Shown piece by piece: positions 32,440 through 43,330 of a stretch of 64,000 bases of DNA. Source of the DNA: Tuctoria greenei (lineage: Eukaryota > Streptophyta > Magnoliopsida > Poales > Poaceae); the NCBI GenBank assembly GCA_036927565.1, contig JAYESD010000004.1, positions 160,429,697 to 160,493,696 on the forward strand, read 5' to 3'. Under the pieces are notes generated by a model. That model was not told where the DNA came from and made no database searches. It saw only the letters and a list, made by a program, of their open reading frames with translations. The position numbers were made by a program, and so were the translations under genes. The stretch's first letter is position 1. Every line of letters begins with the position of its first letter.

Positions 32440-33780
32440 GGCCCTTTAGTTGCACCCAGAGAATTTATACAAAATTTAAAGAAAACGGCATGAAAATCAA
32501 TAGGATTTATCATGTCGATGTCTTTTTCCGCCTCCTTCTGGGATTCAAGAAATAATTTGAGTTGTTGTCCATTCACTTTAAATAGCTACCATCATCACCT
32601 TGGAGTGTGATTGCTCCATGGGATGAGGTTTCTACTACAGTGAAACGTCCTTCCCATTTACTTCTAAGCTTCTCATGTTCGAAGAGTTTAACAGTAGAGT
32701 TAAAGAGCAAGACTTTATATCCTGGTTTGTCCTCTATTGGTGTGATCCTCTTATCGTGCCATCTTTTGATTCTCTCCTTATAGATTTTGGCATTATGATA
32801 CGCCTTGTCTCACCACTCTTTTAACTCAAAAATTTATTTTAATCAGGTTTTCTGGATTCAAGAAGGTCCATGTCCCACCGCTTGATGGCCCAATAGGCTC
32901 TATGTTCCAACTCTACAGGAAGATGACAAGTCTTCCCATAGACAAGTTGGAACAGAGACATGCTGACGGGTGTTTTGCAGGCAGTCCGGTAGGACCACAA
33001 TGCGTCGGGTAGCTTATGCTTCCACCCCATTTCCATTTCAAAGATGGTCATTCACGGAATTTTCTTAACTTTTTTATTAGATGTTTTTGCTTGACCACTT
33101 GTTTGTGGGTGGTATGGAGTAGCAATATTATGCTGGACACTAAGCTCCCTCGAAAATTTCTGGAAAGTCTTATCTATGAAATGAGATCCTCCATCACTTA
33201 TGACCATACCAGGAGTTGCCAAAGCGTGGGAAATGATCTCATGGAACATTTTCCAAGCTTGCTTGGAGTCAGCATTTTTGCATGGCAAGGCTTCTATCTA
33301 TTTTGACACATAATCCACAACCACCAGGATATACTCGTAGTTATAGGACCTTGGGAAAGGTCCCGTGAAGTCAATCCCCCCCCCCCACATCAAATAATTT
33401 GACTTGAAGATTATATGTTAGGGGCATCACATTGTGAGCTGAGATTCCTCCATGCTTTGGGCATTTCTAACATCTACAACTGAATTCTTTTGTGTCTTCA
33501 TACATCGAAGGCCAATAGAATCCACTCTGCCAGATCTTTGTCTAGATATGGTAAACACCGTAGTGACCACCATAGGGGCCAGCATGACATTTCTCAATAA
33601 TCTTGGTGCCTTAGATTGATAGGATGCACCTTCTAAGAAGGCCATCACCACAGAGTCGATAGAGGTATGAGTCATCCCAAAGGTGTCTATGACTCCTGTA
33701 GAGAAGTTTCTTTTTGTTTTCCCCTGGCGGTACATATCCCGTGACCATGAAGTTCAGGATATTCACATACTAAGGTAGAG
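32440..33780 (-). pseudogene. Integrase of the Athila element
   Basis: From the right: remnants of the HHCC part (CRNAQSMEE region, 33480), then SQAWKMFHEIISHALATPG, ISDGGSHFIDKTFQK with the second catalytic Asp (33205), YHPQTSGQAKTSNKKVK (33110), where the catalytic Glu of QAE is Lys, LWSYRTACKTPVSMSLFQLVYGK (33000-32930) and LEHRAYWAIKRWD. The C-terminus is MNGQQLKLFLES at 32576. An 11-C run at 33376-33386 marks a frameshift. Multiple stops near 32700-32830. Confidence 0.8.
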
Positions 33781-34556
33781 TAAGTCACCTTGAGAAGCAT
33801 ATCATCTCATATGAACTCATCGATAGGAAGGTCCATGGTTTGAGTGACTTCCATACATGAGAGATGATATGCCACATAATTCTCTACTCCTTTCTTATCC
33901 TTGATTTCTAAGTCAAATTCTTGGTGTAGAAGAATCCACCGGATTAGCCTAGGTTTAGCATCCTTTTTAGTGAGCAAATACTTCATGGCGACATGGTTTG
34001 TGTAGACTATGGTCATGGCTCCAACCAATTAGGATCTAAACTTATCATTAGCAAAAACTACAACTATGAGCTCTTTCTCAGTTGGCATAATTGAGTTGAG
34101 CTCCCTTCAGAGTTTTGCTAGCGTAGCCTATTGTATGATGCTATTTATCTTTGGTTTGGCCTAGGACCACACCAACAGCAAAATCACTAGCATCACACAT
34201 GTTTTCGAATGGCAGAATCCAATCAGGAGGTTGGATGACTGGAGATAAGATAAGTACCTTTTTTAGTGTATCAAATGATTTAAGGCATTCATCATCGAAA
34301 TCAAAGGAGCTTCCTTAGCTAGTAGGTTGGTGAGGGGTATAGCAACTTTTTAGAAATCTTTGATGAATCAACGATAGAACCCCGCATGACGTAAAAAGTT
34401 GCGGATTTCCTTAACTTTGATAGGAGGTGGAAGTTTTTCAATAGCTTCAATCTTTGCTTTGTCGACCTATATCCCTCTCTCAGACACTAAGTGTCTAAGA
34501 ACGATGCCTTCACGGGCCACAAAATGGCACTTTTCCCAATTAAGCACTAGGTCCTT
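33781..34556 (-). pseudogene. RNase H of the Athila element
   Basis: IVYTNHVAMKYLLTKKDAKP (about 34000), with Asn where the conserved block has Asp (YTDH), and RLIRWILLHQEFDLEIKDKKG, then VENYVAYHLSCME. Upstream parts (34040-34550) hold the RT-RNase H connection in several frames. Degenerate. Confidence 0.75.
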
Positions 34557-35183
34557 CTATAGGCATCTTTGTAAGAACTTGTCTAATTTTTCTTGAAAAT
34601 GCTCAAAAGTTTTTCCATAGACCGAGAAATTGTCCATTAAAACTTCCATGATCTCCTCAATCATAGGCATCATGCATCTTTGAAAAGAGGCAGGAGCATT
34701 ACACAGTCCAAAAGACTTACACTGATAGTCATAAGTCCCGTAGGGACATGTGAATGTGGTCTTACTTTGATCGTCGGGATGGATTTGAATTTGATTATAT
34801 CCCAAATACCCATCAAACAAACAAAACTCGGAGTGTTTTACCAACTGCTCTAACGTCTTATCGATGAAGGGCAGTGGAAAATGATCCTTTCTTGTAGCCT
34901 TGTTAAGTTTTCGATAATCGATGCACATCCTCCAACCCGTGAAGGTACGTTGAGGAATTAATTCATTGTTCTCATTTTGAAAGACTGTCATACCTCCTTT
35001 CTTCGGAAGCACTTGAACCGGGCTGACCCATTCACTATGAGGAACAGGGTCAATAATCCTGACATGCAGAAGTTTCAAAACTTCCTTCTTCTCAACTTCC
35101 TGCATTGCATTATTCAATATCCTTTGAGGTTCCCAAGAGGGGACACTCTCTGGGTCAATAGGGATGCGATGGGTGCATAACAC
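34557..35183 (-). pseudogene. Reverse transcriptase of the Athila element, catalytic Asp mutated
   Basis: 209 codons of RT in one frame: EVLKLLHVRIIDPVPHSEWV, PVQVLPKKGGMTV, GWRMCIDYRKLNKATRKDHF, PLPFIDKTLEQLVKHSEF, LFDGYLGYNQIQIHPDDQSK, TTFTCPYGTYDYQ and FGLCNAPASFQRCM. The active site reads LMDNFSVYGK where MDDFSVYG is expected, so the second catalytic Asp is Asn. The aspartate in LFDGYLGY is kept. The block after it stops at 34557. Confidence 0.88.
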
Positions 35184-35948
35184 TGGATTAATTCCCTTGA
35201 GATCTTGTAGTGAATAGCCGAAAACAGCTCTATCTTTTCTAGCATTGCAATGAGTTTGAGTGTCTCATTATCTGAAATCCTGTAAAATATGATGACATGG
35301 GCTTCCAAATCGCCATTTAGAAAGGCATAACGTAGGACTGGAGGTAAAAATTTTGAGTTCGACGGGAGGTTTTCGGGGGAACTCTTCTTTTGGAAATACA
35401 ATTGCCTCCTAAAATTCATCCTCCTCTTGGATGGAATCTTCATGTCCTTCAATTTCAGTGGTTGCTTAGAATTCAAGAGTCCTAACCTCCTCTATTGGTT
35501 CATCTTGGATGGGAGATTCTACGGATGTGTTCCTTGAATGCAGAATAGAAATAGAGAACTTTCTCCTTGCAAATTTGACATCGAGGCTTCCTTCCAATGG
35601 AATTTCTATGAGAAATTTCTCAATGGGAATCTCAATCATAATATCAAAATCTTGGATTTCGAACACATGGAAATCTAGGATAGCCTCAATATCTTTGTGT
35701 CTCATAGACACCTGTTGAAAAACCCCACATCCTTCAAGGATGTTTCCAAGAAAACCTCGGAAGGATTTACATGTTGGTTCCAACGGCACATCGCCCAGAA
35801 TGGTGGGAGCACAAGAATCAGAAATGAGATTTGCTCCAACATTGGGGTTGTATAGGACCTTCATTTTTGTCCCTCTAATGAAGCATAGAATGGTGGCCAA
35901 AGGTGAGGTTATCCAAAGGATTTCAGGCGGACTGCTCAACTTCGGCAA
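35184..35948 (-). pseudogene. Protease region of the Athila element
   Basis: VLYNPNVGANLISDSCAPTI and HKDIEAILDFHVFEIQDFDI (35948-35466) are typical of the region between gag and RT in grass Athila-like polyproteins. No clear DTG/DSG triad is visible (NPNVGANL stands near the expected place), so protease identity is positional. A stop near 35466 and a second segment to 35184 (LKLKDMKIPSKRRMN, acidic/basic) follow. Confidence 0.6.
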
Positions 35949-36985
35949 TCCATTCTTTGCTTATAATATAGGTAAACTCCTTGACTGTCTGCTGGACGAA
36001 CACTCCATCAGGTGGGTCAGGTGGAGTTAATGGCAATGGTGGTTTCTTACGGCAACAATTCTTCAAGGTATTACAAAAATCTTGAAATACTTCTTCCTCG
36101 AAGTAAAAGGGAAACTCTGAAGGTTGAATTTCTTCTTCCTCCATAGTTTCTTGTTCGGGAGAGGATTCTTCCGGCAAGGTTTTTGATAAGCAATAAATAG
36201 GTTCATCCTTGTTCATGGATTTATCCTTAGATCTTGACACGAGTTCCTCTGAGGAGGCTCATTAAGACCCATTATGAAGGAAGAATTTTCTAGAATTATA
36301 TCCAGAAGATCCTTACCTTCTTTCTATGTTTTATGGAGGAAAGATCCTCTAGCTGTAATGTCAAGATTTAGGGCAGACTCTTTATTTAATCCCATGTAGA
36401 AGTGTTGTAGAAGCAACAGATCAGAGATGGACAAATCTGGGCCAAAATTTCTCAAAAGCAAAAATCTATCTCAAGGTGCACCTATGGATTCCTTCTCCAT
36501 CTGCTAGAAGCATAGTACTCCCTTCTGTAAGGAAACAATTCGAGCAATTGGAAAGAAAGCAAGGCAAAATCTGTCTCGTAACTCATTCCAATTTCCCTTT
36601 GTCTTCCCAAGGTTGTGGTCATACCATTGTTTGGATTTTTCCTTGAGGGAAAAAGGGAACAACTTCCATTTGAGAGTTTCATGGGTCATACCCTTGATTA
36701 GAAGGCATGAATACAGTTATTCGAACTCTCGTAGATGGTGGTAAGGGTCTTCACAATTCTTTCCTAAGAAGGATTGTTCCTAAACCTTGGCTATGAAGCC
36801 AGGGCGGAGATCGTACGTAGTAGAATAAATGGGTTCTACCGAAGGCGGTGGCTCACAGAACTTGCCGTTTGGGGCAAAATAAGAAAGAATGGTGGGCTGA
36901 TCCATATATGTGCTGGTGGTAAGAAAAAGAAAGGTAAGAAGATAGATACGAGGGTGAACAAGGTTCGAAGATTAGCAGCAACTGT
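35949..36985 (-). pseudogene. gag of the Athila element
   Basis: TLKWKLFPFSLKEKSKQWYD and NWNELRDRFCLAFFPIARIV (36680-36560) match the retrotransposon gag capsid family. Acidic stretches with a Pro-rich segment (KKPPLPLTPPDPPDGVFV, 36045) form the C-terminal part. Several stops and frame changes. The start should lie between 36985 and 36700 but is not clear. Confidence 0.75.
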
Positions 36986-37003
36986 TCCCCGACAACGGTG
37001 CTA
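36986..37003 (-). promoter_or_regulatory. Primer-binding site of the Athila element
   Basis: Minus-strand TAGCACCGTTGTCGGGGA, two differences from TGGCGCCGTTGTCGGGGA, the usual Athila site (thought to pair with tRNA-Asp). It lies nine bases inside the LTR start at 37013. Confidence 0.85.
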
Positions 37004-37012
37004 GAAATGATT

Positions 37013-37066
37013 TGTTGACACCCGGAAGCGCACTTCTGTGACATGGAAACTGTCTTGCAGCATTTC
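37013..37066 (-). repeat. 5' LTR of the Athila element, U5 tip
   Basis: TGTTGACACCCGGAAGCGCAC... on the plus strand; the aagcgcac block is shared with the 3' LTR at 28562. Interrupted at 37066 by the Tekay-like LTR, with atttc (37062-37066) repeated as acttc at 54308-54312. Confidence 0.8.
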
Positions 37067-39178
37067 TGTGACACCCGGTTCTAAAAAATGAACCAAGTGC
37101 AGTGTATGTGTGCCCAGGATGATCATCACACATACATATCAAAATCACAAATGATAAACAGAAATAACCATGTCACGAATAATGAATATACCTTGATTCT
37201 ACTGCAGCGGAAAATAAACTAGCGTAGGCAACTCCAACTCCACAGGCAATCGACAGTAGTACGAACTCCTGGTACTCCATGTTGTCTTCCAAAATATCTC
37301 TTGCTACTGAATTCATTGTGGGAATAGCAAGAGTGAGTACATGTCGTACTCAGTAAGTGTGGGAAAGTATGACATGTAGCTTAAACAAGGCAAGATAATA
37401 AACAATGGCTAATTGCTGAAAAGTACATTTAAAACATGTAAAAAGAACCTTATTATTTCTATGTGAAGTAATTCCATCATATTCCACATAATTAATATAA
37501 AATGAAACCATAATTAATTATCTATACATATACCATATTATTACCATCATCATCATCCACATCCATTTATGATAGTTCAATTTATAACCATAACCATAAC
37601 CAACCATCCCAAATCCCAAGTTCCCTCTAACCATGTAGGTCATCCAGGTGCTCGTAATCGGGAGCACGACTATCATGATAGTTTTTAACACTCTGCAGAG
37701 GTTGTACCACTTTACCCACGTGTTCGTGATTTAATCACCCGTCGGCGACTTAAAAACCTCCCTTATGCCAATTACATTTCCTTAGGTGTATGGCAAAGAG
37801 ATCAAAAAATAGCCTTTATAAAGGGACTACTAGCATGTACGGACCCACTGAGATTTCACTGGTGGCGATGTCTCCAACTTAGCACATTCTAAACCAAGGG
37901 CCCCCTCTTGTGCCGTTCGGATCCCAGGGAGTCCTGCCATTCATACAAACCCAATCCGAGTCCCCTTCCCCGCTCTTCCTAATGGTCCACGCAATACTAG
38001 CAATACCCTAGTTAATCAGCTACGCCGCACCCATACTTGGCCTCATGGTGGCACTGTTGTCCTAGCTTATTCTTGCATGAACCGGTCCTTAGATCTAAGG
38101 CAAGCAAACCACCATAACATCCAACCCAATCCACATACCATGCTTGCTTAGATCTCCTAAGTTCCATGTTACCAATTAACCATGTTCGTTAATTTATATC
38201 ATCCATAGGATCATTGATTCATTATTAGGCCATTTCGAGCAAAGCAGAAAGGTAAAAGCCCTTCCTGACTCTCTACAATGTATCCCAAGCGACAAGGATG
38301 GTCAAACAAGACTAGTAAACACCTATTTTGGGTTTCCCATCAATTTGACACAAGCATGAGGTTTTGCAATCAAAACATTTAAAACATAGGTTCAATATGG
38401 TCAAGGACACTTGCCTAGCTTCGACGGATGGGATTGCTCAAGCGCTTCAAAGTCTGGGTTCTGGAAATCCTCGTATACGTCCTCTTGAGCATGTCCCTGT
38501 ACTCGCGATCACACATACAAGAAAATACATACAAATCAACATGATGCACAAATATTAATCAACATGTGATGAGTTGAATGCATGCAAAGTTAAATAATCA
38601 ATTAACTATGATTGTTTATTAATTAGATGCAACTAGTTCATATGTGTTCATGCGAGTTTATGGGGGTTTTAGCAAGAATTAAGATTGTCAAAAATAAATA
38701 GATGGGTGCAACTACGACTAAATTCTGGTTATTAGATCTAATACGTCGCTAAAATTCGTATCGGAAAACGTAACTCTGGTAGATGCGATGGCTTCGAAGA
38801 TCGCGGGACCGGTGCGTAGCGTAGACGAGGTAGACGGTGCCGCGGTCCTTCGGTGGCACTACAACGGTGGCACGACGATCTTCGGCGGACGGCGACTCCT
38901 TCCTCCTTTTCCTCTTCTTCCTCCTTTTTTTTCTTCTCTTTTTCTCTCTGGCGCAGCCTCTGCTCTCTACTTTTTTTCCGGCGCTAGGGTTTTTGCGGCA
39001 GCGCTGGAATTTCTGCTGTCAATTAAAAACGATGGAGCCTCCAGATCCTTATATAAGTGGCGAGGGACGAGTCCTGGGGCAACACAGTACCGAGTTGGGG
39101 TCGGCCCAAAAACAGGCGTGCGGGGCTAATCTAGCTCGGTCGCGACGCTTGCGCGGCGGCGCGCACGAGTACGTGGGA
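37067..39178 (+). mobile_element. Tekay-like LTR copy 2, 3' end missing
   Basis: Starts TGTGACACCCGG at 37067. Runs parallel to copy 3 and, from the ttaacactctgcagagg block (about 37685), to copy 1. Stops at 39178 without the GGGTGTTACA end, where copy 3 begins at once. TATA-like cttatataag at about 39047. The plus frames at 38788-39358 (Phe/Leu-rich, from a ttcctcctttt tract) are low-complexity and not considered genes. Confidence 0.75.
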
Positions 39179-39768
39179 TGTGACACCCAGTTCCAAAAAT
39201 CAACCAAGTTAACGCATATGTGTGCCAAGGACGTTCAACAGACATACGCGAGTGCAATCACAAAAGGATATATAGAAATTTACCACAGAACAAGATTAAT
39301 TAACCAATTTTATTACAGAATTTATAACATCCTCGATACAAGCTCTAATGAATATTAATGAAAATTTCGAACTAATGCAGTGGAAATAAACTAATTGAGC
39401 AACTAAGCAACTAAGCATAAGGGTAGCACTCCAAGCAACCCCACAGGCAAATATGACGGCAGACACGACCTAGAACTCCGCATTATCATAATTATACTCC
39501 CAATCCTGACCTGCAACTGTTGGTGGGGGAATTGCAAGAGTGAGTACATGTCGTACTTAGCAAGTGTGGAAAGTATGACATGTAGATGATATAAATGACG
39601 ACAATAATAAAGGCTAAGTGCTGAAAGTACATTAAAACATTTGAAAAGCAATATAATATTTGTATGTGAAGTAAACCCATCATAAACCACAATGATTACC
39701 ATAGTATGAGTCCATATTCCATATCCATCATCCATATACCAGATTTGACCATTACCGTTATCCATTAC
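39179..39768 (+). mobile_element. Tekay-like LTR copy 3, left part
   Basis: Starts TGTGACACCCAG at 39179, closely following copy 2 in order. Interrupted at 39768 by element E, with attac as left TSD. Continues at 52932. Confidence 0.8.
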
Positions 39769-40649
39769 TGTCGGCGTTTGGATCCGGCAGATCTCCCGAC
39801 ACTACCTTTGGTAGATCAAGGAGTTGTAGTTCGGTAATGGGCGCGCAGAGATTCAAGAAGGCGAAAGACAAGTGTACACAGAGATTTGCGTGGTTCGGGC
39901 AACTTGAGATTAATACCCTACTCCAAGGGGTGTGTTTGTGATGTATTAAGCGTGTGAGTCTAGAAGAAGCTCCAGAAGAAGAAGCTCATCTAGCTCAAGG
40001 AGTTCAGTAGTGGTCTTGAACCCTCTCTTGTGTATCGTCCACCAGTCCTTTTATAGTACAAGGACTGGTCGTTACACCGTTAGCCTGGCCTGACAGGTGG
40101 CCCCGGCGGTTACACATGCTTGATACACAATTAATGAGGTCAATTACCCTTAATTCCCTGGTAACGGGCCTTAATAGTGCCGTTATCAGTATTAAGGGCT
40201 ATCTGATCGTGTGTCATTAATATGGTATTAATGACACTTAATCGGGCCTTGAAGTCTTTGATTGCTCCTTGAAGGTCCAGAGCCGTTGGGGGGTCCACCA
40301 GCCTGATTGTTGAAGTTGAAGGTCCGGCGGTCGCCACATGGCAGCACCGGAGCTTACCGTCGTGGACGAGTAGGTCCGGTTCTACTGGACACGTGTCAGT
40401 ACCGGAGCTTGCCTCTGTCTGGGGTTAGGTCTGGGGGTGCCATACTGGTATTCTAACTGGAACTTCCCATGTGTGGGTGATAGCTCCGGTCTTATGATAC
40501 ACGTGGCAGCCCTGGGACTAACCATGTCGGGGAAGCAGGTCCGGTTACGCCTGACATGTGGGGCCTTCGAAGGTCTTCAAATCTGGTAGATGGAGTTTCC
40601 TTGTGATCTTTGCAATCACAGGGGGTATCCGGTACGGAGGGTACCGACA
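39769..40649 (-). repeat. 3' LTR of element E
   Basis: Pairs with 52051-52931 over its full length. Minus-strand TATA box CTATAAAAGG at 40047-40056. U3 is GC-rich with many ccggagctt and gtccggt blocks. Confidence 0.95.
40047..40056 (-). promoter_or_regulatory. TATA box of element E 3' LTR
   Basis: Minus-strand CTATAAAAGG, identical at 52329-52338. Confidence 0.75.
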
Positions 40650-40674
40650 GTGGTCCCCTGGGCCCACCTCTGGG
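40650..40674 (-). promoter_or_regulatory. Polypurine tract region of element E
   Basis: Minus-strand sequence before the LTR is AGGTGGGCCCAGGGGACCAC, only moderately purine-rich. Called from position rather than from strength. Confidence 0.5.
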
Positions 40675-41186
40675 AGAGACCTTTTGGATGAAGTCATTCC
40701 GCTGGAGGTGGGTCCATTCTTCGGTTTTTGAGCCGTGTCTTCAAGGGTCTCCGGACGTGCCGTTGGTGATATTTTGCAGTTAAACCTCTGCCGCATGGCA
40801 TATCCAGGAGGCGGCAGGTGAGATCTCAGTGTGCCAATCTCACGCAATCGAAGTTCGCCGGTTCATGATACGAAAATTGTATCGGTTCCGCGTGCCCTGT
40901 CAGGCCGTCGCCTTCGGGTTTCCCGCCTTTCATGATGACAACTGTTCGCCTGGGGTAAGAACCTCGACTTGATCGTCGAGGTGGCCCCGGGCCCACTTGT
41001 CATTGGCGTGGTGAAATTTTTGACTGGTATCATCGGCTCCTCTTCGGTTTCCATCGAGGCGTTGCGGGGGATTACTTAAGAAGGAAAGCATACACCATTT
41101 GGGGTTCTTTACGCCTTTCATTCGAACTTGCACTCAAACCTTCCAAACATTCGCTTGCTTTTCCTCTCTTGCCTCGCTTTGCCGCG
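40675..41186 (+). promoter_or_regulatory. Upstream region of the antisense ORF of element E
   Basis: No long frame. A weak TATA-like attacttaagaagg at 41071-41084 lies about 105 bases before the ATG at 41187, in a position fit for a promoter. No experimental support. Confidence 0.35.
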
Positions 41187-42562
41187 ATGGAGTTGGGTCT
41201 CCGCTAGAGCCGACTGAAGTCTGATGATGATTTGAAGAAGGTCCGGACCTTCATGGGATGGTCCCCTGACTTCTTCAACCACTTAGTCCGCGCTGGCAAG
41301 CTTCCGTTTGAGAAGGAACATGCTGGCGACATGGTGTACTTCTCCGCGTACGCCATGGTGGGACTGATCCACCGTTTCTCCTCTTTCTTCTTGATGCTGC
41401 TAGACTTCTATGGTCTGCAGCTGTACCACCATGGCCCCCACTCCATTCTGCTGGTGTCAACCTTTGTCCACTTCTGCGAGATGTGGGTGGGCATTCCCCT
41501 TAGCATTGAGCTCTTCCGCACCTTCTTCACTGTCCAAACTACAGGCAGGAGTGACGAGTACCTTGGCTTCTACTATTTTGTGAAGCGCAAGAAGTGCCCG
41601 TACAAGTACTTGCGGTCGTTCCCTTCTGGGAAGTGGGACGTCTGGAAGAAGGATTGGATTGTCATCAGGGTGGAGGAGCACGAGAAGCTGGAGCTGCCAG
41701 AAGGCCTCCCCAACATCGACACTGGAGTTTGGAGTGAAACTCCGGTGTTATCAGACGCCTTCAACCCTACTTTGACCAGGATATGCCTGTGTGCAGAAGG
41801 AGGGGTGACTCCTCAGGCCATTTTTTGCAACTTCCTAACCAACAGGTGGGCTCCGCTGAAGAGGAGGGAGAAGCTTGCTTGGGCCCTCAACAGTATGCTG
41901 GACGACGACCGGATCGAGACCGGTTTGAAGTCCAACATGGAGGGTGCAACTTTGGAGTTCCACCTCAAGAAGTTTCAGCACGGCATCGACGTCGAGGGCG
42001 ACAACTCGGCTCCGCTGGCAGCTTTCCTCCCTCTGAACATGGAGGCAGAATTCAGCAGGGAGCTCTGGCGGACGATGCCGGTGCTTGACGACCTTGGTGT
42101 CGTTGAGAGGCGCTCGACCACCGGGTTTGCGATCTCTGAAGCTCTTGAAGGTGGCTCCGTTCCCGCCCCTAAGCCAAGAACCGAAGTCGTCGGCAAGGGC
42201 AAGGAATTGGCTGAGCCCTCGAGCCGTAAGAGGAAGCATGCCGACAGAAGGTCCGTCAATCCTGCTTCTTCCATGGCTGCTCCTTCTCCCCGGAGGGGGA
42301 GGTCTACAACAGCGGCATCTACTCCAGTAGTGGCATCTTCCCGGGGTGCTAGCTGTGGCCTAGTGACTCCGGTACCAGGGCCAGCTGAGGGCTCCGGGTC
42401 CGGAGGTCCTTCCCAGTCGAGGGGGGCCTCGACCAGAGCAACACTGATAGCAGCAGCAAGCTCCGGGGGACCCTCTGGGACTACCACACCAGTGGCGGCT
42501 GGGGCCAGTCCAGAGCGTCCGGAGAAGAGGTTCTGTGGTAACTGGTGCGGAAGCCTTTCGAG

Positions 42563-42639
42563 GTAACTTTTGATTTTTTTCCTCAGTCAGTTGTTTTATT
42601 GTTAACTGTATTTTGAGTTTCTTCGTCCTTCATCCACAG
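42563..42639 (+). other. Candidate intron in antisense ORF of element E
   Basis: The donor TTTCGAG|GTAACT, a T-rich body and the acceptor TTCATCCACAG|C. The exon-exon join (AG+C) restores the frame that carries the EAP repeats and coiled coil 2 kb downstream. The unspliced frame stops four bases after the donor. Confidence 0.75.
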
Positions 42640-42849
42640 CATGCCCAAGAAAAGGGTTGAAGCTCCGGTCCCTGCAGCAGCGGTTGAGGCTGTGCAGGCT
42701 TAAGTTCTGGCTCTGATTCCAGCGTCACCCCAAGAGGTGGCTGAGGCTGCAGCAGCCCCGGCGCTGACTGTCGTGGTTTTGGACCTCGAATCATCCCCGG
42801 AAGCTCCCGTGGTAGCGCTGGACCACGGGAATAAAGATGTACCAGCAGC

Positions 42850-43330
42850 GCCAGCCCCGGAGGTTGAAGCTCCAGGCTTGGATGCTGAGATGTTGAAAGC
42901 TCCGGCCGTAGAGCCAGAGGTAGCTGTGATTCCGGCACTAGAGTCAGATGTTGTTGAAGCCCCGGCAGTCGAGCCGGTGGTTGATGAGGTCCCTGCGGTA
43001 GAGACGGGTGTTGATGAAGCTCCGGCACTTAAGCCGGTTGTCGAGGAAGCTTCAGCAGTAGAGCCGGTTGCCGTAGAAGTCCCGGCTGTGGAGCCGGCCG
43101 TTGAAGAGGTTCCGGCGTCTGAGCCAGTTGCTGCGGAGGTGTCGACGCCTGAGCCTTTGGTGGTCAAAGCAGTAGTGCCCGAGCCCATGATGGTCGAAGC
43201 GCCAGCACTTGAGCCAGAGGCGGACGAGGCGCCTGCGCTGGAGCCAGAAGTAGCTTATGCTCCGACCGAACCTTCAACACCCGCTCCGGAAGCGATGATC
43301 CCGAAGGTGCCCGTTGCTGAGCCAGAGTGC
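42850..43330 (+). repeat. EAPAVEPV protein repeat (about 30-36 bp minisatellite)
   Basis: About fourteen degenerate units such as VEPVVDEVPAVETG and VEPAVEEVPASEPV. DNA units of the type gttgaagctccggca-gagccgg. An acidic, Pro/Val/Ala-rich and probably disordered segment. Confidence 0.75.

Larger units (their letters stand above)
28539..37066 (-). mobile_element. Athila-type Ty3/gypsy element, main part (minus strand)
   Basis: 3' LTR (28539-29737), polypurine tract, post-pol ORF, integrase, RNase H, RT, protease, gag, primer-binding site (36986-37003) and the first 54 bases of the 5' LTR (37013-37066). The rest of the 5' LTR resumes at 54308-55477 after the Tekay-like insertion. The RT sequence and the CCGTTGTCGGGGA primer-binding site are typical of the Athila lineage. 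The outer flanks belong to element F. No TSD is evident. Confidence 0.9.

Noticed and set aside
38788..39358. Overlapping plus-strand frames with a Leu/Phe-rich stretch that could be a membrane protein
   Set aside because: They lie in the promoter part of Tekay-like LTR copy 2 and arise from a cttcctcctttt tract. No counterpart frame is conserved in copies 1 and 3.
42700..43188. Ser/Thr/Gly-rich minus-strand frame with AGTSSTTGS-like repeats
   Set aside because: It is the complement of the EAPAVEPV repeat of the antisense ORF; the repeat makes several frames open.
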